Notes under the pieces: generated by a model
Databases searched by the model: none
The model's input: the letters and a program-made list of their open reading frames with translations, nothing else
Told to the model about the DNA's origin: nothing
In this document: positions 1 through 8,326 of the stretch, in pieces
Numbering within the stretch: position 1 is the stretch's first letter
Layout: every line of letters begins with the position of its first letter
Position numbers and translations under genes: made by a program
Assembly: GCA_021325235.1 (NCBI GenBank)
Contig: JAJPHN010000034.1
Location: forward strand, 62,001 to 126,000
Reading direction: 5' to 3'
Source of the DNA: Terriglobia bacterium
GTDB lineage: Bacteria; Acidobacteriota; Terriglobia; Bryobacterales; Bryobacteraceae
DNA: 64,000 bases

Positions 1-733
1 CCACTTCGGCGTCAACCTCGGTTTCGATACCGCGCTCGCGGAACAAGGAAAGAAAATCACGCGTTGCCCGATGCAGCTCGGTGTAGCGGCCCGCGAGCAG
101 CGCCATGTTCTCATTGATCTTGCGCCAGGCGCTCGCCAGCTCGCTGTAGCTGCTCATGGTGAGGCACTGCGGAATGAAGCTGGAGTCCTTCTCAAAACCG
201 GCTCCATAACGCTGCCGCCGCACGCGCGCGACCGCCACCGCATACGACGATTCGCCGGCCTGCGGCTGAAGCGCGATGAAATAGGCGGGGCGGCGCTCGG
301 TCTTCATCTGCGGATTGAACTCGTCGGGAGCACCGTCGAGCACCTGCTTTTCCTGCGGATTGGCGACGACGTACACGCCCGATTCCGATACGCCTTCGAT
401 CTGCGCCTTATCGAAGCTGCGATGCACCGGATGCTCCGGATCGATATCCACAATAGATCCCGAGGGCGTCAGCGCGCGGCATTGCGTGACGGTTACGCGC
501 AGCGCCGATTCGTCCTCATCGATCACAACAACCGGATCGTGCCTTACGGCACCGCGTTCGCTCTCGGGCAGCCTCGCGCCGCCGCCCACCAGGCCGAAGC
601 CGTTCGTCGCATAGCGCAAAGCCCAGAGCAGGCCCGCTTCGAAATAGCGTTCCTGGCGCAGAAAGTGCTCGGGCGTGAGCAGCATTCCGTGCTCCCAGTT
701 GACCGAGCTGAGACGGACGTCTTCCGGATTCAT
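1..733 (-). CDS. tssK: T6SS baseplate protein TssK, 5' part (runs off left edge)
   Basis: The gene reads leftwards off the window, so only the first ~244 residues are present. The start ATG (731-733) overlaps the tssG stop as ATGA, a sign of translational coupling. The N-terminus carries the TssK/ImpJ/VasE signature, with VNWEHGMLLTPEHF near residues 11-24 followed by an arginine-rich helix (RQERYFEAGLLW). In known systems TssK is a trimeric adaptor that links the cytoplasmic baseplate (TssEFG) to the TssJLM membrane complex. The remaining C-terminal half should lie just outside the window. The family call is from motif recognition; no stop or frameshift is visible in the part present. Confidence 0.88.
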   Translation of the reverse strand, partial: MNPEDVRLSSVNWEHGMLLTPEHFLRQERYFEAGLLWALRYATNGFGLVGGGARLPESERGAVRHDPVVVIDEDESALRVTVTQCRALTPSGSIVDIDPEHPVHRSFDKAQIEGVSESGVYVVANPQEKQVLDGAPDEFNPQMKTERRPAYFIALQPQAGESSYAVAVARVRRQRYGAGFEKDSSFIPQCLTMSSYSELASAWRKINENMALLAGRYTELHRATRDFLSLFRERGIETEVDAEV

Positions 734-1668
734 TTCAATGCGCCTGCCTCCGCCAGTTCTTTCCGGGGCGCGCTCAGGCGGCCGCCTAAATGTGAGTTTA
801 TGCCCAAACAGGCATTTTCGCGGGCCGAGCCAAGACGCGGCGCACGCTCGCGGTCGAACACGCTCCAGGCGATTTTGTAGGACTGGTCCATCGGTTTCAC
901 CAGGCGCAGAACGGCCTGCAGATATGCGCTGCGATCCGGCCGCTGAAATTCATAGTAACGGTCGAGCGAGACCGGCCCGACCACGATTGTGATCTCGGCC
1001 AGATCTTCCTTTCGATCGCCTACGATCAGGTCAATGCCGAGGCGTGTGGAGCGCTCTTCAAGCAGAGAAATCGAGTCGCGCGCCAGCAGCGAGTAAGCCG
1101 GAGCGCGTTTCATTTGTTCCACGGGCAATCCGGCGAGCAATTCGAGTGCGGTGCGATAGCCGCGCTCTTTTCCGGCGAGTTCCTGGAGGTGAGGCAGCAA
1201 CAAAGCCAGCGGATACCAGCTTTCGACCGGCCATTCCTCAGCCGAAAACCCAAACAGCGCAATCCAGCGCGCGCAGGCAGCCAGATTGTCTGGACTGATA
1301 TCGAAAAGCCGGGCGCCTTCCCTCAGCCAGTGCCGCGCTTTTTCCAGCGGATCGTCGTAGAGCTCGATCAGCTCCTCGGTTCCCGGCTCGCTTTCGTTTC
1401 CTTTGTCCCACATAGGTGTGGGAAGGGCGCGGAACATGCCCGCACCGGAGATCCAGAGCGTCACCAGATCGCCTTCGGTCAGCGGCTCGCCGGCACTTGG
1501 CGATTGCCGCACAACCCACCCTTCGGGCAGCCCCGATGCCGTCATGCGGATCGTGATGCGAAACGGCGAAACATTGAGCCGATATAACGTCTCGAGCGCC
1601 GAGTCGAGCGTGTGATGATACGCGTGCGTGCTCCGCGCGAGATCAGGCATGCGCCGCCGATTCGGCAT
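730..1668 (-). CDS. tssG: T6SS baseplate protein TssG with a PASTA-like N-terminal segment
   Basis: 312 residues, overlapping tssF (ATGA at 1666-1670) and tssK by the same pattern. The C-terminal third has TssG hallmarks: a TRLGIDLIVGDR stretch, a GPVSLDRYYEF stretch like the family's 'GPL.L..F..F', and near the end a PRLG...LG...HLG pattern like the usual 'LGW..WLG'. The N-terminal ~75 residues differ from ordinary TssG. Residues ~45-74 (GLPEGWVVRQSPSAGEPLTEG followed by a beta-strand VTLWIS) read like half of a PASTA domain. In known systems two TssG copies plus TssF and TssE build each baseplate wedge. The TssG call is fairly secure from neighbours and C-terminus. The PASTA reading is an inference. 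Confidence 0.82.
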   Translation of the reverse strand: MPNRRRMPDLARSTHAYHHTLDSALETLYRLNVSPFRITIRMTASGLPEGWVVRQSPSAGEPLTEGDLVTLWISGAGMFRALPTPMWDKGNESEPGTEELIELYDDPLEKARHWLREGARLFDISPDNLAACARWIALFGFSAEEWPVESWYPLALLLPHLQELAGKERGYRTALELLAGLPVEQMKRAPAYSLLARDSISLLEERSTRLGIDLIVGDRKEDLAEITIVVGPVSLDRYYEFQRPDRSAYLQAVLRLVKPMDQSYKIAWSVFDRERAPRLGSARENACLGINSHLGGRLSAPRKELAEAGALK

Positions 1669-3383
1669 CAGACCCAGCTCGCCTCCAACGCAATCTCGGT
1701 CCCGTAAAGAATGCCTTCCCGCAGCTTTTGCTCGAGTTCGTCGACCAGGATTCTGCTTTCGATATCCGGATCGACAAAGGAAGCGTAGTCGAGCTGGAGC
1801 TTGAGCTGCTGAACGCGCTGCAGGCCGGTCGTGGTTCGCCGCAGGCCGGTCTTACTCGTCACACGTACGATGCGCCGGTCGAAGGCGCGCACAATCGCTT
1901 CGAGATCGGGCTCGGTGACGATGCGGTCGCGCGTGAGCAGCGTGGCCTGGAATCGATCAAGCGCCTGTTCGAGTGTCTCGCCATTGGTTCCGCCGGTGGC
2001 TGAAACCGGATTCAGCACGCGCACATCGTTGAAACCGGGCGCTTTCAGCGTGGATTGGATACGGCCCGGGCCGATCGTGTTCCCAAGCGCTCCGTTCGTC
2101 ATCCAGAGCCGCACGTTGGCGTAGGCTTCGGGCGCACCATCCGGTCGCAGCGCCGGGCGCAGTTCGAGGCGCTGATGCTGCAGCTTGTAACGGCCCACGC
2201 GCGGATCGCTGCTTGGGGTCTGATCCGGCAGGTAGGCCGCGCCCATTTCGCTGCCCGTTTCGCCGAGAATCGAAAGCGGCGCAACCAGATACGTGCTCAC
2301 GCCGACGTTGCTGCCGATGGGCAGCATGGTTCCCTGGCTTTCAAAATGGAACGTCTGGTTCAGGCATTCCACGTTGGAAGCGGTGATGGCGTGCAGAAAC
2401 ACGCTTCCGATCCCGGACGCAAGCGGCGCGCAATCGCCCGGGAAGCTGACGCGCAGCCAGGCACGCGGATGGCTGAAGAGCGAAGCCGCTTCCCGGCCGA
2501 ATAATCTCGGCAGCACCGCTTCGAAACGGCGCGGCATAACGCATTGAAACATCCGCTCCGGCTCGATATCGGGTAGCACAAAAACGCGCGAGCCATAGAA
2601 ACCGGGCGGCAGCCACGGCCGCGCATCCTGATACTCGCGCTCGCCTGTCTCTGGTTCGTTCTTGCGCACCAGCCATTCGAGACTTCGCAGACCCGCATTT
2701 CCCGAGTGCGGCCGCAAAATACCTTTCGAGCTCAGTTCGCCATCGTTGCCCACCAGGCACCACGGCTCGTTGGCGAGTGCCTTCTCAAGCCCGATCGCGT
2801 CCGGGCCGAATTCAAAATAAAAGCTGTGCCGCGACAAATGCTCGGGCGCAAGCCCCTCGATTGCAAGATATAGAGCCGACCCGGCCCCCAGCGGCGCACG
2901 CACGGGCTCGAGCGACGGCCGCGAATTTTGAAACTCGTCCGGCATTTCGTGGCCGGGCAGCAGCCGCAGGTTGCCGTCCTGATAAGCGAAGGCAGCGGCG
3001 ATTCGCGCGCCCGAGACAGCCACGGTTGCATCGGTCGAAAAATTCAGACGCTCCCCGCTTTGCGCTTCCCCAAGCAGCCCGGTTCCTTCCGGAATGACCA
3101 CGGTCCCTTTGTCCGATGCCGCCAGGAAGCGCACGATCGTCTGCGCCGGACGGGCCATGCGCGGTTCAATGCCCAGGCCGGCAATCAGCTCATCGAGCAG
3201 CGCCAGGCGAATGCGGCTGGTCTCGGCGTAGACGCTTTCAATCTGCGTGGCGAAACTGCGGAACAGAACGGAGAGAATCGGATCGACCGCCTCCGCTGAA
3301 ACGCCATAATCGCGCAGGCGGCGGCGAAAATCGTCGCGCAGCTTGCGGTCGATTTCGATAGCGCTCGGGGTGTGATGCGGCAT
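1668..3383 (-). CDS. tssF: T6SS baseplate protein TssF
   Basis: 571 residues, close to the usual ~580-620 of TssF/VasA/ImpG. The N-terminus has the typical LRDDFRRRLRDYG helix and a long helix with IRLALLDELIAGLGIEP. It is followed by a PAQTIVRFLA strand and a 'VIPEGTGLLG' turn that matches the family's 'lp.Gt.l'. The C-terminus has TEPDLEAIVRAFD, also typical of the family. TssF is a core wedge protein of the cytoplasmic baseplate. It lies between tssE (39 bp upstream) and tssG (overlapping), the standard tssE-F-G order, so it is surely co-transcribed. Nothing appears broken. Confidence 0.9.
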   Translation of the reverse strand: MPHHTPSAIEIDRKLRDDFRRRLRDYGVSAEAVDPILSVLFRSFATQIESVYAETSRIRLALLDELIAGLGIEPRMARPAQTIVRFLAASDKGTVVIPEGTGLLGEAQSGERLNFSTDATVAVSGARIAAAFAYQDGNLRLLPGHEMPDEFQNSRPSLEPVRAPLGAGSALYLAIEGLAPEHLSRHSFYFEFGPDAIGLEKALANEPWCLVGNDGELSSKGILRPHSGNAGLRSLEWLVRKNEPETGEREYQDARPWLPPGFYGSRVFVLPDIEPERMFQCVMPRRFEAVLPRLFGREAASLFSHPRAWLRVSFPGDCAPLASGIGSVFLHAITASNVECLNQTFHFESQGTMLPIGSNVGVSTYLVAPLSILGETGSEMGAAYLPDQTPSSDPRVGRYKLQHQRLELRPALRPDGAPEAYANVRLWMTNGALGNTIGPGRIQSTLKAPGFNDVRVLNPVSATGGTNGETLEQALDRFQATLLTRDRIVTEPDLEAIVRAFDRRIVRVTSKTGLRRTTTGLQRVQQLKLQLDYASFVDPDIESRILVDELEQKLREGILYGTEIALEASWV

Positions 3384-3422
3384 GCGAAGTTTGCCGGCGC
3401 AAGCGAAACTGCGCCGTACCCT

Positions 3423-3791
3423 TCAGGAAAGAAATCGGAATGGCTTGCGAACGTTCTGCTCGCCGGAAGAGAGCGTCACGGAATACGAATCCGTGTCGGC
3501 CTCTGCAGCGGGATCCCGGGCAATGCTCTCCACCTGAACGTCCGTTATGCCCAGATCCTTCAGCGCCTCGTTGATCACCTGAACCGCCATTTCGGGCAGC
3601 TCGGGGTAACGCCGCGCCTGCTCAAAGAATTCGCGTACTCCGAACTGTGCCGAACCTTTCCAGCTCCCGTGGGAAGTGGCGGCCATGATCTGCAGGAGGC
3701 TTAGAACGGCTTCGGTTGGACCCGTACGCCGTAGAAAGCCATCCTGCAAACGCAGAGGAAACGCGAGGAAGGATCCGGTTTCCGCAGGCAA
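3423..3791 (-). CDS. tssE: T6SS baseplate wedge protein TssE (gp25-like)
   Basis: 122 residues with a GPW/gp25 (W_rarely called lysozyme-like) fold signature. It opens with FLAFPLRLQDGFLRRT, then a helix EAVLSLLQIMAATSHGSWKG where this family places the IL.T..GER segment, then FGVREFFEQ. A C-terminal beta hairpin follows. The chosen start is TTG at 3789-3791; a later ATG would delete the conserved N-terminus. It starts 5 bp after the stop of the first hcp gene. TssE is the sheath-initiator subunit that contacts TssB/C at the baseplate. This is a divergent, gp25-type rather than enterobacterial-type TssE, so the name rests partly on its position. Confidence 0.75.
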   Translation of the reverse strand: MPAETGSFLAFPLRLQDGFLRRTGPTEAVLSLLQIMAATSHGSWKGSAQFGVREFFEQARRYPELPEMAVQVINEALKDLGITDVQVESIARDPAAEADTDSYSVTLSSGEQNVRKPFRFLS

Positions 3792-3796
3792 GGAAG

Positions 3797-4249
3797 TTAG
3801 TTGCTCAGCGTCACGTCGGGGAAGTTCTGCTGATTGAGCGCCGGCTCAAGCTCCAGGATGAGCGCGTGGTTCAGGTTGACGCTGCCGTCCGTCGCCAGGC
3901 CGCCATCGGTGCCGGACGGGTTGGCGGTGTGGAAGCCGCTGATCCAGCCCTTGAACTTGTAGCTCACCAGCGCATCCTGGCGCGAATCGTCTTTCCAGTA
4001 TTCGATCTTCATGTCGACGATCTTGTTGCGCGTGACCACATTCGATAGATCGAAGAGATGATTCAGCGTGCCGAACGGCATGTTCTGATCGTCGTGGAAA
4101 TCGACAATCGCTTGAATGGTGGTGCGCAGACTGCCCATCTGCGGCATGCCGGCGCGGTCCTTGGCGGTTTCAAACGCCACCCGGACCTCGAGCGCATCGA
4201 ACTTGTTTCCGTCAATCGTAACGGTGCTGCGAGAAGGTTGAAGTGCCAT
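3797..4249 (-). CDS. hcp: Hcp-family T6SS tube protein, copy 1
   Basis: 150 residues. The beta-rich protein has IDGNKFDALEVRVAF, then VDFHDDQNMPFGTL, EYWKDDSRQDALVSYKFKG and a terminal NHALILELEPALNQQNF. This is the layout of the TssD/Hcp group outside Proteobacteria: a small beta-barrel with a conserved 'W..D......Y.F..g.v' core. A strong ribosome-binding site (GGGGGAG) lies just upstream of the ATG. It is a close paralogue of the next gene (shared AGMPQMGSL, FHDDQN.PFGT, VVTR.KI and WKDDS.QDAL), so a tandem duplication is evident. Hcp hexamers stack into the tube ejected by the sheath, and paralogues can carry different cargo. Confidence 0.82.
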   Translation of the reverse strand: MALQPSRSTVTIDGNKFDALEVRVAFETAKDRAGMPQMGSLRTTIQAIVDFHDDQNMPFGTLNHLFDLSNVVTRNKIVDMKIEYWKDDSRQDALVSYKFKGWISGFHTANPSGTDGGLATDGSVNLNHALILELEPALNQQNFPDVTLSN

Positions 4250-4270
4250 GTTCTTTGTGTCTCCCCCTGA

Positions 4271-4759
4271 TTAGTTGCTCAACCGGATATCGGAAAAGTT
4301 CTGCTGATTGAGAACCGGCTCGATGTCGAGCACCAGCATGTGGTTCAGCTGCGGCGCGATTCCCTGGAAGTTCTTGCTGTGCCCATTGCCAGTGCTCGAG
4401 TCGAGGCTGAGCAGGCGCGTGGCATCCGACGGATTGGCCGTCTCGAAGCGGCTGATCCAGCCGTTAAACGAATAGCTGGCAAGCGCGTCCTGGTGCGAAT
4501 CGTCCTTCCAGAACTCGATTTTGATGGGCTTGATCTTGTCGCGCGTGACCACGTTGGCCAGCGTGAACAGTTTGTTCATCGTCCCGAACGGAATGTTCTG
4601 ATCGTCATGGAAATCCGCCCAGACGCGAATTTCGGTCGTCAGGCTGCCCATCTGCGGCATGCCGGCCTTGTCTTTCTCTGTCCCGAACTTGATGCTGCTC
4701 GAAACAGCGTCAAATTTCGTGCCGTCGATCGTCACGGTGCATCGATACGGTGCTGCCAT
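4271..4759 (-). CDS. hcp: Hcp-family T6SS tube protein, copy 2
   Basis: 162 residues, the upstream member of the tandem hcp pair, 21 bp from copy 1. It shares AGMPQMGSL, ADFHDDQNIPFGT, NVVTRDKI and WKDDSHQDALASYSF with its neighbour. It has a longer loop near residues 118-135 (SLDSSTGNGHSKNFQG), the likely site of functional divergence. A very strong ribosome-binding site, AGAAGGAGA, precedes the ATG by about nine bases, which fits the high expression expected of a tube protein. It is the first gene of the leftward baseplate operon, and its promoter should lie in the 551-bp gap upstream. Function is inferred from family. Confidence 0.82.
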   Translation of the reverse strand: MAAPYRCTVTIDGTKFDAVSSSIKFGTEKDKAGMPQMGSLTTEIRVWADFHDDQNIPFGTMNKLFTLANVVTRDKIKPIKIEFWKDDSHQDALASYSFNGWISRFETANPSDATRLLSLDSSTGNGHSKNFQGIAPQLNHMLVLDIEPVLNQQNFSDIRLSN

Positions 4760-5310
4760 TTCTTACTTCTCCTTCTCTCTCGAATCAATAAGTAAGTGTG
4801 TAAGGACCTTGACGTTTCCATCGGGAGAACGCCGTAAAAAAACTATTGCAACTTTTGAACCGAACTGCGTCGCCGGGATGTGCCGTTCTGGAAATCACGG
4901 AGCTTGGATTCGCTGGGGGCACGGCATTCCATATTTCAACACAATCCCGGATATCCCGCTCCATCACTTTTCATTCGTCTCGCAAGCTGACTCCCAGCAC
5001 GGAGCCAGGAGCGAAAAGTTTACCGAAAGGCAAAATAAAAAACGCTGCCGCAGAGCAGAATGCCACTTGAAATCGTCGCTAATGTTGTCTAATTTGTTAC
5101 AGCCGGCTCGCCAGATCGCACTGCCGCCGATGTGAGTGTAGCTTGCCCGGCGGCGCTTGTGCAAGACCCGACAGTACTGCTTTTGTGCCGCAAAAAGCAG
5201 CGGCCCGGCGACCGGAGAATAATTTCGGGCCGAAAGTAAATCGCGCGCAAAAAAGAAACCTCAGAAAATATCGAGCGCGGATGGATCATCTACCGTCTTA
5301 GCTGGTGTGC
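4760..5310. other. Divergent intergenic region between hcp and the ECF sigma gene
   Basis: 551 bp with no convincing gene. It is visibly more A/T-rich than its surroundings between about 4790 and 5100. It should carry the promoter of the leftward hcp-tssEFGK operon and that of the rightward sigma-factor cassette. The short ORFs inside show no recognisable motif or codon bias. I could not place a convincing -35/-10 pair or an ECF-type promoter by eye on either strand. Confidence 0.5.
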
Positions 5311-5889
5311 ATGAGCCTGACGCGGGTTGGCGCGATGCCGGTTGGCGCAAGTGAGTGGGAAAGCGTGCTGGAGCGGAACCGGGCGCGCGAGGCCGATGCG
5401 GAATTTGCGGCTTTGGTGGATCGGCAATCGCGCTTCGCATTCCGGATCGCATTCGCCGTGCTGCGAAATGTGGCCGATGCCGAGGAAGCCGTGCAGGAGA
5501 TGTTTTTCAAACTCTTTCGCAGCGGAGCCTGGAAAGACATGCGCGACGAGCGAGCTTTCCTGGCGCGCACGGTGTGGCGAATCGCGGTGGACAAAAGGCC
5601 GGCGCGGAAAGCCTACGAGATTGAAGCAGTCGAGCTGGCCTCAGGGTCGCCCAATCCGGAACGCACGGCGATTGAAAACGAGCGCGAGCGCGCCATTCAC
5701 CGGCTGATCGATTCCCTGCCCGAGAAGATGCGGCGGCCTCTCGTGTTGTTCTCGACGGCTGAGATGACCACGCTCGAGATTGCGGAGCTGCTGCAAATAC
5801 CGGAAGGAACGGTGCGCCGGCTGCTTACCGAGGCGCGGGCGTTACTGAAAGAAAAGCTGGCGCGGTGGGAGGCGCGGAAGAATGCCTGA
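5311..5889 (+). CDS. ECF-type RNA polymerase sigma factor
   Basis: About 192 residues. A sigma-2 region (FAALVDRQSRFAFRIAF, then DAEEAVQEMFFKLFRS, the usual 'D.eD..Q..f...') is joined by a short linker to a sigma-4 helix-turn-helix (LPEKMRRPLVLFSTAEMTTLEIAELLQIPEGTVRRLLTEARALL region, ~residues 135-180). There is no extra C-terminal domain. The start is uncertain: GTG 5305, ATG 5311 and ATG 5335 are in frame, and I chose ATG 5311. It overlaps the next gene by 8 bp. The three-gene set lies inside the T6SS locus in the opposite direction, so it may control tss/hcp expression, but this is inference. Confidence 0.88.
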   Translation: MSLTRVGAMPVGASEWESVLERNRAREADAEFAALVDRQSRFAFRIAFAVLRNVADAEEAVQEMFFKLFRSGAWKDMRDERAFLARTVWRIAVDKRPARKAYEIEAVELASGSPNPERTAIENERERAIHRLIDSLPEKMRRPLVLFSTAEMTTLEIAELLQIPEGTVRRLLTEARALLKEKLARWEARKNA

Positions 5890-6397
5890 ACGGGATCGTG
5901 AACGGGAAGAAGCTTTGGACCGGGCGCTGGCAAGTTATATCCCGGCGAGCGAAGGATTGGAGCGCCGCGTCCTTGTGCAGGTTGAGCGCAGAATCCGGCG
6001 TCGGCGCCTCTGGCAGTGGACGAGTTTGGGTGCGGTTGCTGCTGTTGCATTGCTGTGCGCGATGGTGTGGCCGCTTGAACGGCCGCAGAAGCGTCCCGCT
6101 CGCGAGATCGCGCAGACGGTTCAGCTCCCGCTTCCGCCACCTCCGGAGCGCCAGTTGGAAGTGGTGTGGAAGCCGGTGCCGAAGCCGGAACGGCGGATAG
6201 TAAGGGAACCGAAGCTGGCCCAGTTTCCAGCACCGTATCCGCTGACCGATGAAGAACGAGCGCTGCTGCGGCTGGCAAGCTTCGAAGCGGGGAAACGATC
6301 GAAGCCGGAACCGACGATTGGCGCCCCGATTCAGCCCATTGAGATTGCGGCGGTAGAGATCAAGCCGCTCGAGGATGCAGCGAATGAGGAGGAATGA
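5882..6397 (+). CDS. Single-pass membrane protein, probable anti-sigma factor
   Basis: 171 residues, start overlapping the sigma gene (ATGCCTGA). A charged cytoplasmic N-terminus (~45 residues, RDREREEALDRALASYIP) resembles the short helical region of acidobacterial anti-sigma proteins. One membrane segment follows at ~47-66 (TSLGAVAAVALLCAMVWPL), then a proline-rich periplasmic tail. No zinc-binding HxxxCxxC motif is present, so it is not a standard ZAS anti-sigma factor. The assignment rests on topology and on translational coupling to an ECF sigma gene. No catalytic motif is visible. Confidence 0.6.
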   Translation: MPERDREREEALDRALASYIPASEGLERRVLVQVERRIRRRRLWQWTSLGAVAAVALLCAMVWPLERPQKRPAREIAQTVQLPLPPPPERQLEVVWKPVPKPERRIVREPKLAQFPAPYPLTDEERALLRLASFEAGKRSKPEPTIGAPIQPIEIAAVEIKPLEDAANEEE

Positions 6398-6933
6398 TGC
6401 TTAAGTACGCGATTGTGGTCCTGACAGCATTTAGCTGTTTCGGACAGAGTGCGCCGGATAAGAATTCAGCACCGAAGCCAGCCAATACGGAAAAGAAGTT
6501 CTACCAGCTAAATTTTGTCGTGCGTGAGTTGGAAGGAGAGCACGTCATTAATAGCCGGTCCTATTCCATGACCATGGGAACTGAGTTCAGAGGGGCAATA
6601 CGTGCTGGGGAGAAGGTTCCTTTCGCTAGTTCTTCAAGCGTGAACGGATCAATACAGCAATGGCAGCAGATAGACGTTGGCGCAAACATCGACTGCATGG
6701 GGCTGCAGCCCATTGGTGATCACGTCGCTGTGAGAATTTCAGCGGAGATCAGCAGCGTGCCAGAAGGTCACAGCGAAAACAGCCCCTCGGGGGCTTTGCC
6801 GATAATTAGAAACAACCGGTGGGAATCAGAAGCGTTGCTGCCGCTACGACAGCCAACGGTCCTCTACTCCTCGGACGACCCGGCTTCGAAACGCAAGATG
6901 CAGTTGCAGGTCACTGTCGTGCCGGTTCCGTAG
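6394..6933 (+). CDS. Exported protein of unknown function in the ECF cassette
   Basis: 179 residues, ATGA overlap with the preceding gene. It has a short signal peptide (LKYAIVVLTAFSCFGQSA) and a predicted beta-rich mature part (YQLNFVVRELEGEHVINSR, then an evenly spaced pattern of strands ending KMQLQVTVVPVP). Proteins of this shape recur next to sigma/anti-sigma pairs in Acidobacteriota, but I know no function. It may be the envelope component sensed by the pathway, or simply a co-regulated target. It lacks cysteines in a lipobox context and shows no enzymatic motif. Confidence 0.55.
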   Translation: MMLKYAIVVLTAFSCFGQSAPDKNSAPKPANTEKKFYQLNFVVRELEGEHVINSRSYSMTMGTEFRGAIRAGEKVPFASSSSVNGSIQQWQQIDVGANIDCMGLQPIGDHVAVRISAEISSVPEGHSENSPSGALPIIRNNRWESEALLPLRQPTVLYSSDDPASKRKMQLQVTVVPVP

Positions 6934-6941
6934 ATACACAA

Positions 6942-6967
6942 AGGGCGGAGTGGTCGCACTCCGCCCT
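6942..6967. terminator. Hairpin terminator between convergent genes
   Basis: A perfect 11-bp inverted repeat (AGGGCGGAGTG at 6942-6952, CACTCCGCCCT at 6957-6967) with a GTCG tetraloop lies in the 43 bp between the stop of the rightward cassette (6933) and the stop of leftward tssC (6977). No long T-run follows on the + strand, so it may act as a Rho-assisted or bidirectional stop. Confidence 0.65.
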
Positions 6968-6976
6968 GCACTCGTC

Positions 6977-8326
6977 TTACGCCTGTTTCGGTTCGGGCGT
7001 CTGCGGCTTGAACTCCGGTACGTCGATCTTCAGCACAAACGTCTCGGCCGGCCCGGTCGGCATCACGTTGAGCGTGATGTCACAGATGCCCTGCATGCGC
7101 TTGTTCGAGTCCTTATCAACGAACAGTTCATAGCTCAGAATCGTTCCCTGCGTGACCTGCTCATCGAGCAAACGTTTCAGCGGCGCTTCGATGTTCTGAT
7201 CCATGAAATCGCGCGTCAGCACGTTACCCGCTACCTGCAGCAGATAGTGCCGGCAACAGCGCTCGAGATAACGCAGAATGCGATACGACGTGAAAAATTT
7301 GAGCACGCCGTAAGGATCGTCCGCCTGCGTACGGCAACCGAAGAAGCAGAGATGGTTATCCGCGTCGCGAATCACGGGTACCAGCTGGCGCTCCATACTG
7401 AGGTGCTCCATTTCGCTGATCAGCGGCTCGATGCGCGAAGCCTTGGCGCCTGAGATCTGGCCGAAGCGCGACCCGACGGGGCCCTGCGCGATGCCCTGCG
7501 AATCGTCCGCACGCGCTACCGCGCCGGCAAACACCAGCGACGGCGGTCCATAGAGATCGTCGCCGCCCGGCAGGTTCTTTTCAAACCAGTGCGCCGGACG
7601 GAGCTGCAAATACCCCATCGTGCAGACGTCCGATGCCGCCCGGTCTTCGGGCCGTTTGAGGAATTCGTACTTGCCGCCCGGAAGGAAGTTGCGCTCCACA
7701 TTCTTGAACGACTTCTCGTCGTCCAGATCCGTGATCAGCAGCATGCCCCAGGCATTCGCAATGTCTTCGAAGCGCTCGCGCACCGGTTGCGGCGCAAAGC
7801 CCGGAATCACGAGATTGCAGATATCGTCCCGGAAATTGAAATTGTCATTGCGCCTGCGGACAAAGTTCTCTACCGCCGCCACTGTCATGCTGAACTCGTC
7901 CTTCATCGACTTCGGATCGCCGTTGAAGACGTAAATTTCGACCGGCTTACGAACCTTGCCGTCCTGCACCTTGCTGTTATCGAAAAAGAGCGCCAGCTCG
8001 CGATAACTGCGCTCGATGGGCCGGATCTGTTTGAACAGATCGGCGAGCAGTTGGTCGCGCACCTTCTCGGCCTCGTCAATCTGTGTCTGCAGTTTGCCGA
8101 GCGTGGCTTCATAGGTGTCGGTTTTGCTGAGCAGGCCCTCGAAGTTGGTCAGCTTTTCGAGAAACTCGGCCGCGCTCGCCGGCGTGAAGATGCTCGCAAT
8201 GTCGCGGTGCTCATCGAGCAGCGCCGGATGCAGGTCGGCAAAGATATCCTGCATCAATTCGCGCGCATTGCTCTCGGCGAGTATTTCGCCCGTCGTTTTC
8301 GGTTTGACAGTAGCGGTCTCGGCCAT
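6977..8326 (-). CDS. tssC: T6SS contractile sheath large subunit TssC
   Basis: 449 residues, in the usual range for TssC/VipB/EvpB. Recognisable features are PVEIYVFNGDP in the N-terminal half, a WGMLLITDLDDEKSF segment, a FLKRPEDRAASDVCTMGYLQLRPAHWF stretch, and RCCRHYLLQVAGNVLTRDFMDQNIEAPLKRLLDEQV near the C-terminus, the family's conserved sheath-interface helix. Its ATG overlaps the tssB stop (TAATG), with GGGAG upstream. TssB/TssC form the tail sheath whose contraction drives the Hcp tube. The sequence looks closer to the Bacteroidota-like TssC set than to enterobacterial ones, which fits the divergent Hcp and TssE here. Confidence 0.93.
   Translation of the reverse strand: MAETATVKPKTTGEILAESNARELMQDIFADLHPALLDEHRDIASIFTPASAAEFLEKLTNFEGLLSKTDTYEATLGKLQTQIDEAEKVRDQLLADLFKQIRPIERSYRELALFFDNSKVQDGKVRKPVEIYVFNGDPKSMKDEFSMTVAAVENFVRRRNDNFNFRDDICNLVIPGFAPQPVRERFEDIANAWGMLLITDLDDEKSFKNVERNFLPGGKYEFLKRPEDRAASDVCTMGYLQLRPAHWFEKNLPGGDDLYGPPSLVFAGAVARADDSQGIAQGPVGSRFGQISGAKASRIEPLISEMEHLSMERQLVPVIRDADNHLCFFGCRTQADDPYGVLKFFTSYRILRYLERCCRHYLLQVAGNVLTRDFMDQNIEAPLKRLLDEQVTQGTILSYELFVDKDSNKRMQGICDITLNVMPTGPAETFVLKIDVPEFKPQTPEPKQA

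Noticed and set aside
4846-5135. Short ORFs in the 4760-5310 gap
   Set aside because: No motif, start signal or codon bias; the region looks regulatory.
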